DNA of 20,459 nt from a virus. The notes below the pieces were generated by a model. That model did no database searches and was not told where the DNA came from. It saw only the letters and a program-made list of their open reading frames with translations. Positions 7,538 to 12,933 of the stretch are shown one piece after another; position 1 is the first letter of the stretch, and each line of letters begins with the position of its first letter. A program made the translations under genes and the position numbers. The stretch spans positions 1 to 20,459 of the IMG/VR virus record IMGVR_UViG_3300047462_000173; one strand, 5' to 3'.

Positions 7538-7921
7538 TTACCCGGCCAAGAGGTATTCAGCGGTCGTGGCTGCCGCACTTCCGGTCAGGCTTAAGGCTGT
7601 GATCCCACCACCGGCCGTGGCCTCTTGAAACTGAATCCCGCTTCCTGGCTGGAGGGTCAACACGGTGTTGCTGGAGCCCCCATTCGGCGTCCAGGTTACG
7701 GTAAGGTTCTGGGTGGCATGGGTGTTCTTCACCGACAGAAAGTTAACCGGGCTGATTGGAAGCGTGATCGAAACCGGGCTGGTTCCAACCGTCGCATAGG
7801 AGACTTCCCCAAATGCCGTGCCAGTAACCGCCAACCCCGTGAGGGTCTTGGTATAGGCAACGGTGCCAGTTTCGCCGTCTGTAATAGTGATGTTGCCGTT
7901 CAGAGCTGCTGTAATGGACAT
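7538..7921 (-). CDS. Small beta-sandwich virion protein between the terminase genes, 127 aa
   Basis: An Ile/Thr/Val/Gly-rich, Cys-free protein. The core segment reads INFLxVKN-like (VNFLSVKNTHA, 59-69), then LTVTWTPNGGSS (73-84), TLQPGSGIQFQ (89-99), and ends in AEYLLAG. This strand pattern is common in small phage virion proteins of capsid or tail-decoration type. Its ATG directly follows the small-terminase stop (TAAATG). A structural gene sandwiched between terS and terL is slightly unusual. Exact role unknown. Confidence 0.75.
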   Translation of the reverse strand: MSITAALNGNITITDGETGTVAYTKTLTGLAVTGTAFGEVSYATVGTSPVSITLPISPVNFLSVKNTHATQNLTVTWTPNGGSSNTVLTLQPGSGIQFQEATAGGGITALSLTGSAAATTAEYLLAG

Positions 7922-8356
7922 TTATTGAACCTTGTGTTTGGGGGTTACTGTTTCTCGGATGGCATCCAGGTCTTTTTGGGTCAACTCACCAAAGATATTC
8001 ACGGCGTTCTCGGGGCCTGTCCACCCTTTAATCTTGCACAATTTTAGCAGCACTTCAGCCGCCTTGTCGTTCGCGCCCTCTTCCTCCAGCTTCGTGGCTA
8101 GAATAAGCATCTTCCCAACCACCGAGTCCTGGTTGAAATCAGGGTCTCGGGCCATGTCAATGTTAAACTTGTGTTTGGCGGTCCAGAGTTCCTTTTGGAA
8201 GGATGGCCGATTAAAAAGCGCCCGGCACTCCTCGCTGGTAACTTCCTGCCCAAGCTCCACAGCCGCCTGTTTAAGGGAACATCCCGACCTTGCCATCAAT
8301 GCCGCGGCTGCCAACTCCCAATCCTGAAGTTTGATCGGCCTTGCCATAACCACCAT
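7922..8356 (-). CDS. Terminase small subunit-like DNA-binding protein
   Basis: A 144-aa protein with an N-terminal helix-turn-helix: LAAAALMARSGCSLKQAA, then a turn, then SEECRALFNRPSFQKEL (residues 15-57). A long helical stretch follows (SVVGKMLILATKLEEEG, KAAEVLLKLCKIKGWTGPE). This architecture, and its place at the head of the operon upstream of terL, fit a terminase small subunit that recognises the packaging site. The family is too variable for certainty. Starts at ATG 8356 or ATG 8347 (MARPIKL) are both possible; neither has a strong ribosome-binding site. It is the first gene after the divergent region. Confidence 0.7.
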   Translation of the reverse strand: MVVMARPIKLQDWELAAAALMARSGCSLKQAAVELGQEVTSEECRALFNRPSFQKELWTAKHKFNIDMARDPDFNQDSVVGKMLILATKLEEEGANDKAAEVLLKLCKIKGWTGPENAVNIFGELTQKDLDAIRETVTPKHKVQ

Positions 8357-8382
8357 CGTGTAGACAGAGTGAGTCCGAAACT

Positions 8383-8420
8383 CTAATCAGTTCCAGGCCC
8401 CTAAAGGGCCTACTGATTAG
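8383..8420. repeat. Bulged 15-bp hairpin upstream of the virion operon
   Basis: Arms CTAATCAGT (8383-8391) and ACTGATTAG (8412-8420) pair perfectly. The inner AGGCCC (8395-8400) pairs with GGGCCT (8406-8411) around the loop CTAAA. A three-base TCC bulge interrupts the left arm. It lies 27 nt upstream of the small-terminase-like start on the minus strand. It could be an operator, a 5' UTR hairpin or a divergent terminator; there is no clean U-tract directly after it on either strand. Confidence 0.6.
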
Positions 8421-8440
8421 GCGATTGAAACAGTCATTTT

Positions 8441-8485
8441 TATGGAAAATCATGTATATGAAAATAAACGACTTATGAAAATAAA
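8441..8485. repeat. Three iteron-like repeats TATGAAAATAAA
   Basis: Exact copies of TATGAAAATAAA begin at 8457 and 8474. A related TATGGAAAATCA begins at 8441, giving a spacing of 16-17 nt in an AT-rich tract. Regular spacing near one and a half helical turns is compatible with a protein-binding array such as an operator or replication iterons. It is short and could be chance. Confidence 0.4.
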
Positions 8486-8658
8486 TCCAAAAAATGCTAT
8501 GTGGTTACAAGCATTAGAGTTAAAATCCTTTGTTTTCAACAAGCCTCGATTTGGCGCAATTTATTTTAAAATATTTTCGCATGTACCAATAATTCAGGTA
8601 AAAACCGCGTTTGTGGGGCTATAACTACCACCGTGGGCCCTAACCCCCCTATTTGCCG

Positions 8659-8850
8659 TTACATTGATGGTACCACCCATAACCCTATGATTCTATTGGT
8701 GTTTAAGTCCTCTACTATCACCACCACGCGCCCCCCTATCTCGTTGATTCTGAATTCTTTAAAGTTGCCGGAGGGGCACCAAATCACCCACTCCTTCGCG
8801 ATTTCGGGAAGCCCCAACTTGTGGGATATTTCCAATGTTTTCATAGACAT
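8659..8850 (-). CDS. Possible small protein in the divergent region, 63 aa
   Basis: Read from ATG at 8850, the ORF gives a balanced, protein-like sequence with PEIAKEWVIWCPSGNFKEF and EIGGRVVVIVEDLNTNR segments, suggesting two beta hairpins. No Shine-Dalgarno is visible before this ATG, nor before a TTG at 8874 that would extend it into the 25-bp repeat. It is separated from the small-terminase-like gene by about 300 bp. The opposite-strand ORF across the same bases looks less protein-like. No family is recognised. Confidence 0.4.
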   Translation of the reverse strand: MSMKTLEISHKLGLPEIAKEWVIWCPSGNFKEFRINEIGGRVVVIVEDLNTNRIIGLWVVPSM

Positions 8851-8869
8851 AGCACGCGCGTGTGATGTT

Positions 8870-8894
8870 GGCAATTTCAGCGCAATTTTCTGAA
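8870..8894 (+). repeat. 25-bp dispersed repeat, copy 1
   Basis: Family consensus begins GGCAATGGCAGCGCGA and ends TTTTCTGAA. This copy has TTTC in place of TGGC and A for G before the T run. It lies in the divergent region on the plus orientation, 90 bp before copy 2 ends its first half. Confidence 0.7.
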
Positions 8895-8983
8895 TTTTGA
8901 GCCGGAAACGGCGGTAAGTGGTTCAGATTCACCCACTTCCAAGGGGTTTCGGCTTTGGAGCCAGCAATGGCAGCCTTGAAGAT

Positions 8984-9008
8984 GGCAGCGGCAGCGCGAT
9001 TTTCTGAA
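8984..9008 (+). repeat. 25-bp dispersed repeat, copy 2
   Basis: This copy matches the family consensus (GGCA-xxGGC-AGCGCGATTTTCTGAA) except for GC in place of AT after GGCA. It ends 19 nt before the ATG at 9028. The spacer carries CGAGGCAAA, a block also found before the start at 11168, downstream of copy 4. Confidence 0.75.
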
Positions 9009-9027
9009 GGGTGACGAGGCAAAGACG

Positions 9028-9240
9028 ATGAGAAACGACTGGCGCAAGGCGGAAGTATCCGACCTGAACACCCTGAAAATGATTGACGGTAAAGTTTACA
9101 AAGGCGTGGCCGAAGCGATGCTGGTAAATGGAGAGTATGAAACGCAAGTCCGCTGGCACCGCGCAAACTGGCGCGAAGTGTCTCGTTACATGAAGGCTCC
9201 TAAACTCCACGTTACGCGGACAGGAAGGAATTTCCGATGA
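9028..9240 (+). CDS. Small hypothetical protein, 70 aa
   Basis: The first confident plus-strand gene after the divergent region. A basic protein with an N-terminal MRNDWRKAEVSDL, a central VYKGVAEAMLVNGEYETQVRW and a basic Arg/Lys-rich tail (YMKAPKLHVTRTGRNFR). The ATG follows GAGG with 8 nt spacing, within a segment shared with the start at 11168. The TGA overlaps the next ATG (ATGA), so translation is coupled. No family is recognised; nucleic-acid binding is possible from the charge alone. Confidence 0.7.
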   Translation: MRNDWRKAEVSDLNTLKMIDGKVYKGVAEAMLVNGEYETQVRWHRANWREVSRYMKAPKLHVTRTGRNFR

Positions 9241-9530
9241 CCGATATGCGGAGACTGACTATCGAGGCGACTAAAGCAGATGGTTCTTACCGAGTTGTTT
9301 GGGTAGGAAGTTCATTTGAAAATGCGCTCGAATTTTTACAGAAAAGTACACTCAAAGAGCGTTTAGAGTTGTGGAGCAAAGAACATGCAGAATCCACAAA
9401 GGGCTTTTGTCCAATGGCGTATCGGGATGCGGATAGCAAGAATGTCCTGATTGCCAATACTCTCAAGATGCTTCCAGATGCCGACACACGACAGAGCGGC
9501 TTGATTCGCAATGGCAGCGCAAGTTTCTGA
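9237..9530 (+). CDS. Small hypothetical protein, 97 aa
   Basis: Coupled to the preceding gene by an ATGA overlap. The N-terminal half (RLTIEATKADGSYRVVWVGSS) looks like a beta hairpin. A helical segment follows (FENALEFLQKSTLKERLELW), then a looser C-terminus. The last codons (NGSASF) are encoded by copy 3 of the 25-bp dispersed repeat, so that repeat has become part of the reading frame. No family is recognised. Confidence 0.65.
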   Translation: MTDMRRLTIEATKADGSYRVVWVGSSFENALEFLQKSTLKERLELWSKEHAESTKGFCPMAYRDADSKNVLIANTLKMLPDADTRQSGLIRNGSASF

Positions 9531-9531
9531 A
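9507..9531 (+). repeat. 25-bp dispersed repeat, copy 3
   Basis: This copy begins CGCAATGGCAGCGCAAG and ends TTTCTGAA. It differs from the consensus at about three positions and overlaps the last codons and stop of the 97-aa gene, unlike copies 1, 2 and 4. Confidence 0.65.
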
Positions 9532-9594
9532 GGATGGAAGGGGGCAGCGCGACGGCCAAGTGAGCGTCGATAGCTAGCCAACAAGGTGGATGAC

Positions 9595-9774
9595 ATGGAC
9601 ATGGAGGCTGATGTGGAGGACATGTCTACAACCGTTGACCAAAGCATCGAAGAGTTGTACTGTGCGTTTGAGCACGGCGTTATCACGTATGAACGATACG
9701 TGGAGTTGGTGAGGGAGTTGAAATTCGATGCTTGGCCCAGTCAAGAAAATAAACAACTCGCATTGACGTTTTAG
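9595..9774 (+). CDS. Small acidic protein, 59 aa
   Basis: A strongly acidic N-terminus (MDMEADVEDM) is followed by a helical segment (SIEELYCAFEHGVITYERYVELVRELKFDAW). Such small acidic phage proteins are often inhibitors or DNA mimics, but no specific match is seen. The ATG at 9595 is chosen because AAGGTGG lies 5 nt upstream; a GTG at 9586 in frame overlaps that site and would add three residues. Function unknown. Confidence 0.6.
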   Translation: MDMEADVEDMSTTVDQSIEELYCAFEHGVITYERYVELVRELKFDAWPSQENKQLALTF

Positions 9775-9804
9775 AGCTAATGAATTTCCTGTTGGAGTGC
9801 GAAC

Positions 9805-9930
9805 ATGATTAACCGCGTGAAAGCGCCGTTTCGATGCTATCAAGGCAGAGTTTTGGGCGGCATGAGATATTTTCTGTTGGAGGGGTTTCAGCTATTCTGT
9901 TGGGTAAGGCAGCAGACGATGTGGTTTTAG
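9805..9930 (+). CDS. Small hypothetical protein, 41 aa
   Basis: A short ORF filling the gap between two small genes. TTGGAG precedes the ATG by about 8 nt. The product begins MINRVKAPFRCYQGRV and continues with an aromatic, hydrophobic middle (YFLLEGFQLFCWV). It ends 21 nt before the next ATG. No family is recognised; it may be a membrane-associated micro-protein or a chance ORF. Confidence 0.45.
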   Translation: MINRVKAPFRCYQGRVLGGMRYFLLEGFQLFCWVRQQTMWF

Positions 9931-9951
9931 AACTAAGAAAGGAGAAGGGCA

Positions 9952-10212
9952 ATGCAAGTTATTGTGGCTGGTAGGCGATTTAACACGTTTTTGATCGATG
10001 ATGGCTCGTTGGACACGGTTATTCGCGTTCAACCCGTCGTGACTGAGGACAAGCATGGGAAGTATTTTAGCGAGGACATTCGCTTTGATAGGGAATATGC
10101 GAACCAATTCCGATATGCGGATGGGCGGATGAAGAAGGACGGCTTACGGCGGTTATCTCGTGAGGCTGCTGAGGATTATGTGATGGGAGGCGAATGTGAT
10201 GAAAATTCTTGA
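9952..10212 (+). CDS. Small hypothetical protein, 86 aa
   Basis: A well-supported start: AAAGGAGAAGGGCA directly precedes the ATG. The sequence is charged and soluble (IVAGRRFNTFLIDD, VIRVQPVVTEDKHGKYF, REYANQFRYADGRMKKDG), with an acidic C-terminus. Its end overlaps the next gene by 14 nt. No family is recognised. Confidence 0.7.
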   Translation: MQVIVAGRRFNTFLIDDGSLDTVIRVQPVVTEDKHGKYFSEDIRFDREYANQFRYADGRMKKDGLRRLSREAAEDYVMGGECDENS

Positions 10213-10372
10213 GATTCTATTTCCACCTGTAATGGGTCCGTGGGTTGTAGATCACGCTTCTGAACACTGTGAGTTTGAAGGTATTGGTAAGGTGCGTGAG
10301 AAGCGATATCGGGATGCTATTGAAAGAATCCGCGCGGAAGGAGATGGCGATGCAACGCCTACAGCGAACTAG
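10199..10372 (+). CDS. Small hypothetical protein, 57 aa
   Basis: The ATG overlaps the end of the previous gene by 14 nt and is preceded by GGGAGG at 8 nt. The product starts MKILEILFPPVMGPWVVDHA. A charged helical segment follows (KVREKRYRDAIERIRAEGDG). Its 3' end overlaps the next small gene by 23 nt. No family is recognised. Confidence 0.6.
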   Translation: MKILEILFPPVMGPWVVDHASEHCEFEGIGKVREKRYRDAIERIRAEGDGDATPTAN

Positions 10373-10490
10373 ACATCGGGATGAGAAAGGGAATGTCATC
10401 TACAGGGTTGGCGGGATGCTGATTACGGCACAAGCAGCCAAGCAACTGTCAACGGCAATCCCACGCCATTACGCGAAAGGGAGCCGATGA
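10350..10490 (+). CDS. Small basic protein, 46 aa
   Basis: The ORF is open upstream to 10269, but the ATG at 10350 is preferred because AAGGAG lies 6 nt before it and it limits the overlap with the preceding gene to 23 nt. The product has an Arg-rich N-terminus (MQRLQRTRHRDEKGN), a short beta strand (VIYRVGGMLIT) and a basic end. It overlaps the next gene by ATGA. Function unknown. Confidence 0.55.
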   Translation: MQRLQRTRHRDEKGNVIYRVGGMLITAQAAKQLSTAIPRHYAKGSR

Positions 10491-10717
10491 TGGACGACGG
10501 AGATTTGGGATTACGCAATCAAGGAGATCGTATGAGAATCCAAACGCAAGATGGCAATATCTATGAGGTTGTGAATGCAGGTGGGACAAGGGTTTTGGTT
10601 GATTTCAAGGAGTTGGCGGTTGAGGCTGTGCAGGACCATTGTGAATGTGGGAGGTGTGAGAGGTTTCGGAGCATGAAGGCGGCGATGTCAAATCCACAGG
10701 CGGAGGCGATGGCATGA
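10487..10717 (+). CDS. Small protein with Cys cluster, 76 aa
   Basis: The first ATG (10487) overlaps the previous stop and has AGGGAG upstream. A second in-frame ATG at 10532 (M16) has an equally good AAGGAG, so the true N-terminus may be MRIQTQDGNIYEVV. The core resembles a small beta barrel (NIYEVVNAGGTRVLVDF), followed by HCECGRCERF, a compact Cys/His cluster that could bind zinc. The TGA overlaps the next ATG. No family is recognised. Confidence 0.65.
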   Translation: MMDDGDLGLRNQGDRMRIQTQDGNIYEVVNAGGTRVLVDFKELAVEAVQDHCECGRCERFRSMKAAMSNPQAEAMA

Positions 10718-10920
10718 AGCTGCGACTTGCAATCTATGTCGGGGCTGTGATTTTGGGTTTGTTACTTTCGACGATCATCGTTTTTGGTCAGGTATTAGCC
10801 AAGCAATACAAGACAATTGCGCTTGGGCCGTATGGAGTGGGGGTTGTTTGTTTGGATGGACAGGTGCCAACCGTGACTAACAACAGTGGCTTGGTGATTG
10901 TGAACTGTCCAAGCAAGTAG
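10714..10920 (+). CDS. Small exported or membrane-anchored protein, 68 aa
   Basis: Lys2/Arg4 followed by a hydrophobic segment (about residues 5-25, LAIYVGAVILGLLLSTIIVF) gives an N-in membrane anchor or uncleaved signal. A short extracytoplasmic domain follows with two Cys (VVCLDG and VNCPSK), which could form a disulfide. Coupled to the previous gene by ATGA. A 12-bp hairpin begins 6 nt after the stop. Function unknown. Confidence 0.65.
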   Translation: MKLRLAIYVGAVILGLLLSTIIVFGQVLAKQYKTIALGPYGVGVVCLDGQVPTVTNNSGLVIVNCPSK

Positions 10921-10925
10921 ATTGC

Positions 10926-10952
10926 AGGCTGAGTCACAATGTGGCTTAGCCT
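10926..10952 (+). terminator. 12-bp stem hairpin after the 68-aa gene
   Basis: AGGCTGAGTCAC and GTGGCTTAGCCT pair over 12 positions as RNA (two G-U wobbles) around an AAT loop, starting 6 nt after a stop codon. There is no U-tract downstream, so an RNA-processing or stability hairpin is as likely as termination. Confidence 0.45.
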
Positions 10953-10980
10953 AGAGTTTACTTGATGGTGGAGGTTGACA

Positions 10981-10998
10981 ATGGATGATGCACAATGA
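10981..10998 (+). CDS. Five-codon minigene (MDDAQ), possible leader peptide
   Basis: GGAGG stands 6 nt before an ATG that opens only five codons. Its TGA overlaps the ATG of the following membrane micro-ORF (ATGA). The best ribosome-binding site in this gap belongs to this minigene, so it may deliver ribosomes to the next ORF by coupling. It could also be fortuitous. Confidence 0.3.
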   Translation: MDDAQ

Positions 10999-11105
10999 GA
11001 ATCATGCAAGTGTTGGGAACGATTGCATTTGTTGGGGTGATGATTTTATTGATTGGCACCATTTGGCTCATTGGATTCATGATTGGGAGTTTGATGGCGC
11101 GGTGA
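10995..11105 (+). CDS. Single-span membrane micro-protein, 36 aa
   Basis: The product is almost entirely one hydrophobic span (MQVLGTIAFVGVMILLIG then TIWLIGFMIGSLMAR) with Arg at both ends, which suits a membrane micro-protein. It starts by ATGA overlap with a five-codon minigene. Copy 4 of the 25-bp repeat begins directly after its stop. No family can be assigned at this size. Confidence 0.5.
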   Translation: MRIMQVLGTIAFVGVMILLIGTIWLIGFMIGSLMAR

Positions 11106-11106
11106 T

Positions 11107-11131
11107 GGCAATGGTAGCGCGATTTTCTGAA
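11107..11131 (+). repeat. 25-bp dispersed repeat, copy 4
   Basis: This copy reads GGCAATGGTAGCGCGA followed by TTTTCTGAA and is closest to the consensus. It begins one base after the stop of the 36-aa ORF. It lies 36 nt upstream of the ATG at 11168, which is preceded by the same CGAGGCAAA block seen downstream of copy 2. Confidence 0.75.
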
Positions 11132-11167
11132 TTATGAACCGTCGTCCGTACAAAAGGCGAGGCAAAC

Positions 11168-11650
11168 ATGGCGCTAATGACAAGAAAGTTGCATGACCAT
11201 TATATGTTTGCGATTGACTCTGCGGAAAGTTGTATATCCGCCGCTATTGCGGGCAGCGATTATGCCGGACGTTTGTTGCCCTTCATGGATGACTATGTGG
11301 AAATTAGCATGATGTTCCACGATAGGTGCCCCAAGACTCATAAGCGCATGGATGAGCCTGGCAGAGATGTGCTTGAGACGGCAAGGATTTTTAATCACCT
11401 GGTATTGGGGTGTCCATTATCCGGGTTGTCGAGCTTCAAGTTCACATCGACGCTAGAACGGTGCAGGCGTAAGGTTAAGGGGCAGTTGTTCATGACGCGG
11501 ATGATTATGGGCGCCAAGAACGAACAATCCAATTGCAACGATGAGGAAAACCATCGGCAACCTTGTATGTGTAAGCCATTGAGATTGGCAGAACTGGCGC
11601 ATTTTGAAGATGACCGAGAATTTAAAACGCAACAAGGGCGCATTGAGTGA
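11168..11650 (+). CDS. Hypothetical protein, 160 aa
   Basis: Mixed-charge soluble protein with predicted helices (KLHDHYMFAIDSAESCISAA, EISMMFHDRCPKTHKRMDE, VLETARIFNHLVLG). The C-terminal third is richer in Asn, Glu and Cys (CNDEENHRQPCMCKPL) and could include a metal site. The ATG follows GAGGCAAAC in a segment shared with the 9028 start, downstream of repeat copy 4. No family is recognised. The less ordered C-terminus leaves some doubt about the true end. Confidence 0.6.
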   Translation: MALMTRKLHDHYMFAIDSAESCISAAIAGSDYAGRLLPFMDDYVEISMMFHDRCPKTHKRMDEPGRDVLETARIFNHLVLGCPLSGLSSFKFTSTLERCRRKVKGQLFMTRMIMGAKNEQSNCNDEENHRQPCMCKPLRLAELAHFEDDREFKTQQGRIE

Positions 11651-11674
11651 CCCATTTTAGGTGGGGGTTGAATC

Positions 11675-11968
11675 ATGGCCACAGGCGATCCACAAAACTT
11701 TTGGACCTGCCCACAGTGTCAGGTGACACTGAAGGCTTGGACAACGACGGGATTGGCGATTTCGCAGCGGTTGCACCTCGATTACCATCAGCGAAGGAAG
11801 CCGGAGGATGGGTGGAGGTTGACAGAGGGATCGGTTGCGGACCCTGAGACTGGGGTTTACAGGCCTTGGAGTGATAGTGCATGGCTGACAGATTTGGCGA
11901 TCAACCCGTTTGGACAGGATGAGCGCTTGGAGGCGGAGTTAGCAGCGAGGTACAAGCCAAAATCATGA
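11675..11968 (+). CDS. Zinc-finger-like small protein, 97 aa
   Basis: The N-terminus carries WTCPQCQVTLKAW (C12-x2-C15) and, 18 residues on, HLDYH (H34-x3-H38). This gives a C2H2-like metal site with a longer loop than classical fingers. The rest is soluble, with a Trp-rich middle (PEDGWRLTEG, YRPWSDSAWL) and an acidic-to-basic C-terminus. Preceded by AGGTGGGGG. Its TGA overlaps a 14-aa micro-ORF by ATGA. Role unknown; nucleic-acid or protein binding is plausible. Confidence 0.65.
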   Translation: MATGDPQNFWTCPQCQVTLKAWTTTGLAISQRLHLDYHQRRKPEDGWRLTEGSVADPETGVYRPWSDSAWLTDLAINPFGQDERLEAELAARYKPKS

Positions 11969-12009
11969 ACAAAGAACGTAACAGAATCGCAGAATGGGAT
12001 TGCATATGA
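11965..12009 (+). CDS. 14-aa micro-ORF linking two small genes
   Basis: The ATG overlaps the previous stop (ATGA), and its own TGA overlaps the ATG at 12006 (ATGA). It therefore forms a perfect stop-start chain between two genes. Peptide MNKERNRIAEWDCI. It is probably a coupling device if translated; no function is implied by the peptide. Confidence 0.3.
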   Translation: MNKERNRIAEWDCI

Positions 12010-12203
12010 CAGTCCCCAAACATTGGTGGGATCATCCACTTCTATACAAACGGTATCTTATTGACAGGCAAAAACTTAAAGAGCAATATCGGCTTGAGTT
12101 TGAGGAGATGAGCGATGAAGAAAAAGGGGTTGATAGCAGCGACCATTGCAGCGGCGATGGGGGGATGGGCGATTTTCTCGATACCTTCCTTGGACGTCAT
12201 TGA
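12006..12203 (+). CDS. Small charged protein, 65 aa
   Basis: The product starts MTVPKHWWDHPLLYKRY and continues with a charged helix (DRQKLKEQYRLEFEEMSDEE) and an acidic, Gly-rich tail. The start at 12006 is favoured by the ATGA link to the micro-ORF; an ATG at 11994 would add four residues. The 3' part overlaps the signal-peptide gene at 12115 by 89 nt in another frame, a long overlap that tempers confidence. No family is recognised. Confidence 0.5.
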   Translation: MTVPKHWWDHPLLYKRYLIDRQKLKEQYRLEFEEMSDEEKGVDSSDHCSGDGGMGDFLDTFLGRH

Positions 12204-12861
12204 CACGCGCACGCACGCGCCCACAGCACGCACGATTCATTTATATAAAACCGGCGGGGCTGCGGCATTTGGACACCCATTGGTCGCTGGCGGCATCCAT
12301 AACCTTGAGGAGTTGAGACTCCATGCCGGGTTGTATGATGGTTTGAACCCCGAGAATGCGATTTTCACCGTGTTGACGCATGGGACGTTTGCGTATGTTT
12401 CGTATGTGAAAAATGGTGTGTTGTATTGGACACGCCAGCCACGATATATCAAGGCGGGTGAGCCGATCATTATCGCTGGGAATGGGATGGTAATCCTTCA
12501 GAAGTGTGGGAATATCATTCGGTTTGATACGCCAGCGCCGGTTGAGACGCTGTTTGACCAGCCGGATGACCTATATCCGCCGGATACGGTTCCGGGTGAT
12601 ATCATTGAGATGCCGCTTCCAAAGGTGCCCATGACAACCATGTTGGTCCCGAGCGCGCCAATTATCCCGAGCGCGCCAATTACGCCACCTCAAATGGGTC
12701 AATCATCGCCAATAACAATTCCATCTTTCATTGGAGGATTTGCGCCGTTTGGAGCGCCATCTGTTGTAAGTGTGGATGAGCCATCAACACTGGCGATGTC
12801 GGTGATAGGGTTGTTTATTCTGTGTGTTGTTGCGCGGTTTCGGACATGGTTCAAACACTGA
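12115..12861 (+). CDS. Secreted protein with PEP-CTERM-like sorting signal, 248 aa
   Basis: An N-terminal signal sequence (MKKKGLIAATIAAAMGGWAI) is followed by a globular domain of about residues 35-140 that ends with VILQKCGNIIRF. A Pro-rich linker (about 139-200, with the repeat PSAPI) follows. The C-terminal 30 residues have the three-part form of a PEP-CTERM signal: VDEPSTLA (220-227), a hydrophobic span (MSVIGLFILCVVA, 228-240) and a basic end (RFRTWFKH). In bacteria such tails are processed by exosortase for display on, or export through, the outer envelope. GAGGAG lies 7 nt before the ATG. The gene stands immediately upstream of the first amidoligase. A host-derived function, such as envelope modification or superinfection control, is inferred only. 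Confidence 0.8.
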   Translation: MKKKGLIAATIAAAMGGWAIFSIPSLDVIDTRTHAPTARTIHLYKTGGAAAFGHPLVAGGIHNLEELRLHAGLYDGLNPENAIFTVLTHGTFAYVSYVKNGVLYWTRQPRYIKAGEPIIIAGNGMVILQKCGNIIRFDTPAPVETLFDQPDDLYPPDTVPGDIIEMPLPKVPMTTMLVPSAPIIPSAPITPPQMGQSSPITIPSFIGGFAPFGAPSVVSVDEPSTLAMSVIGLFILCVVARFRTWFKH

Positions 12862-12933
12862 AACCCATCCATGGGATGACAGTTCCTGCACGAAGCAATG
12901 GGGAAACAATTTGAGAGATAGGAGGCAGCTAGC

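Larger units (their letters stand above)
8357..9027. other. Divergent intergenic region between virion and early arms
   Basis: About 670 bp where transcription switches from minus to plus. It holds a hairpin (8383-8420), an AT-rich part (about 8421-8600) with iteron-like repeats, one uncertain minus ORF (8659-8850) and two copies of a 25-bp repeat (8870-8894, 8984-9008). Promoters for both arms should lie here, but no convincing sigma-70 -35/-10 pair stood out. The phage may use its own sigma factor or polymerase, or a divergent host factor. Confidence 0.6.

Noticed and set aside
8442-8624. 60-aa plus-strand ORF in the AT-rich divergent segment
   Set aside because: No Shine-Dalgarno; it overlies the iteron-like repeats, and AT-rich DNA readily gives such ORFs.
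8759-9166. 135-aa minus-strand ORF through repeat copies 1 and 2
   Set aside because: It is open only because the repeat reads through in that frame, it overlaps the better-supported gene at 9028, and it has no ribosome-binding site.
11647-11847. 66-aa ORF overlapping the zinc-finger-like gene
   Set aside because: It is an out-of-frame shadow of the 97-aa gene, which has the C2H2-like motif and the better start context.
12203-12220. Alternating purine-pyrimidine run (CG/CA repeats), possible Z-DNA
   Set aside because: Short and within the coding sequence of the signal-peptide gene; explained by Thr/His/Ala codons.
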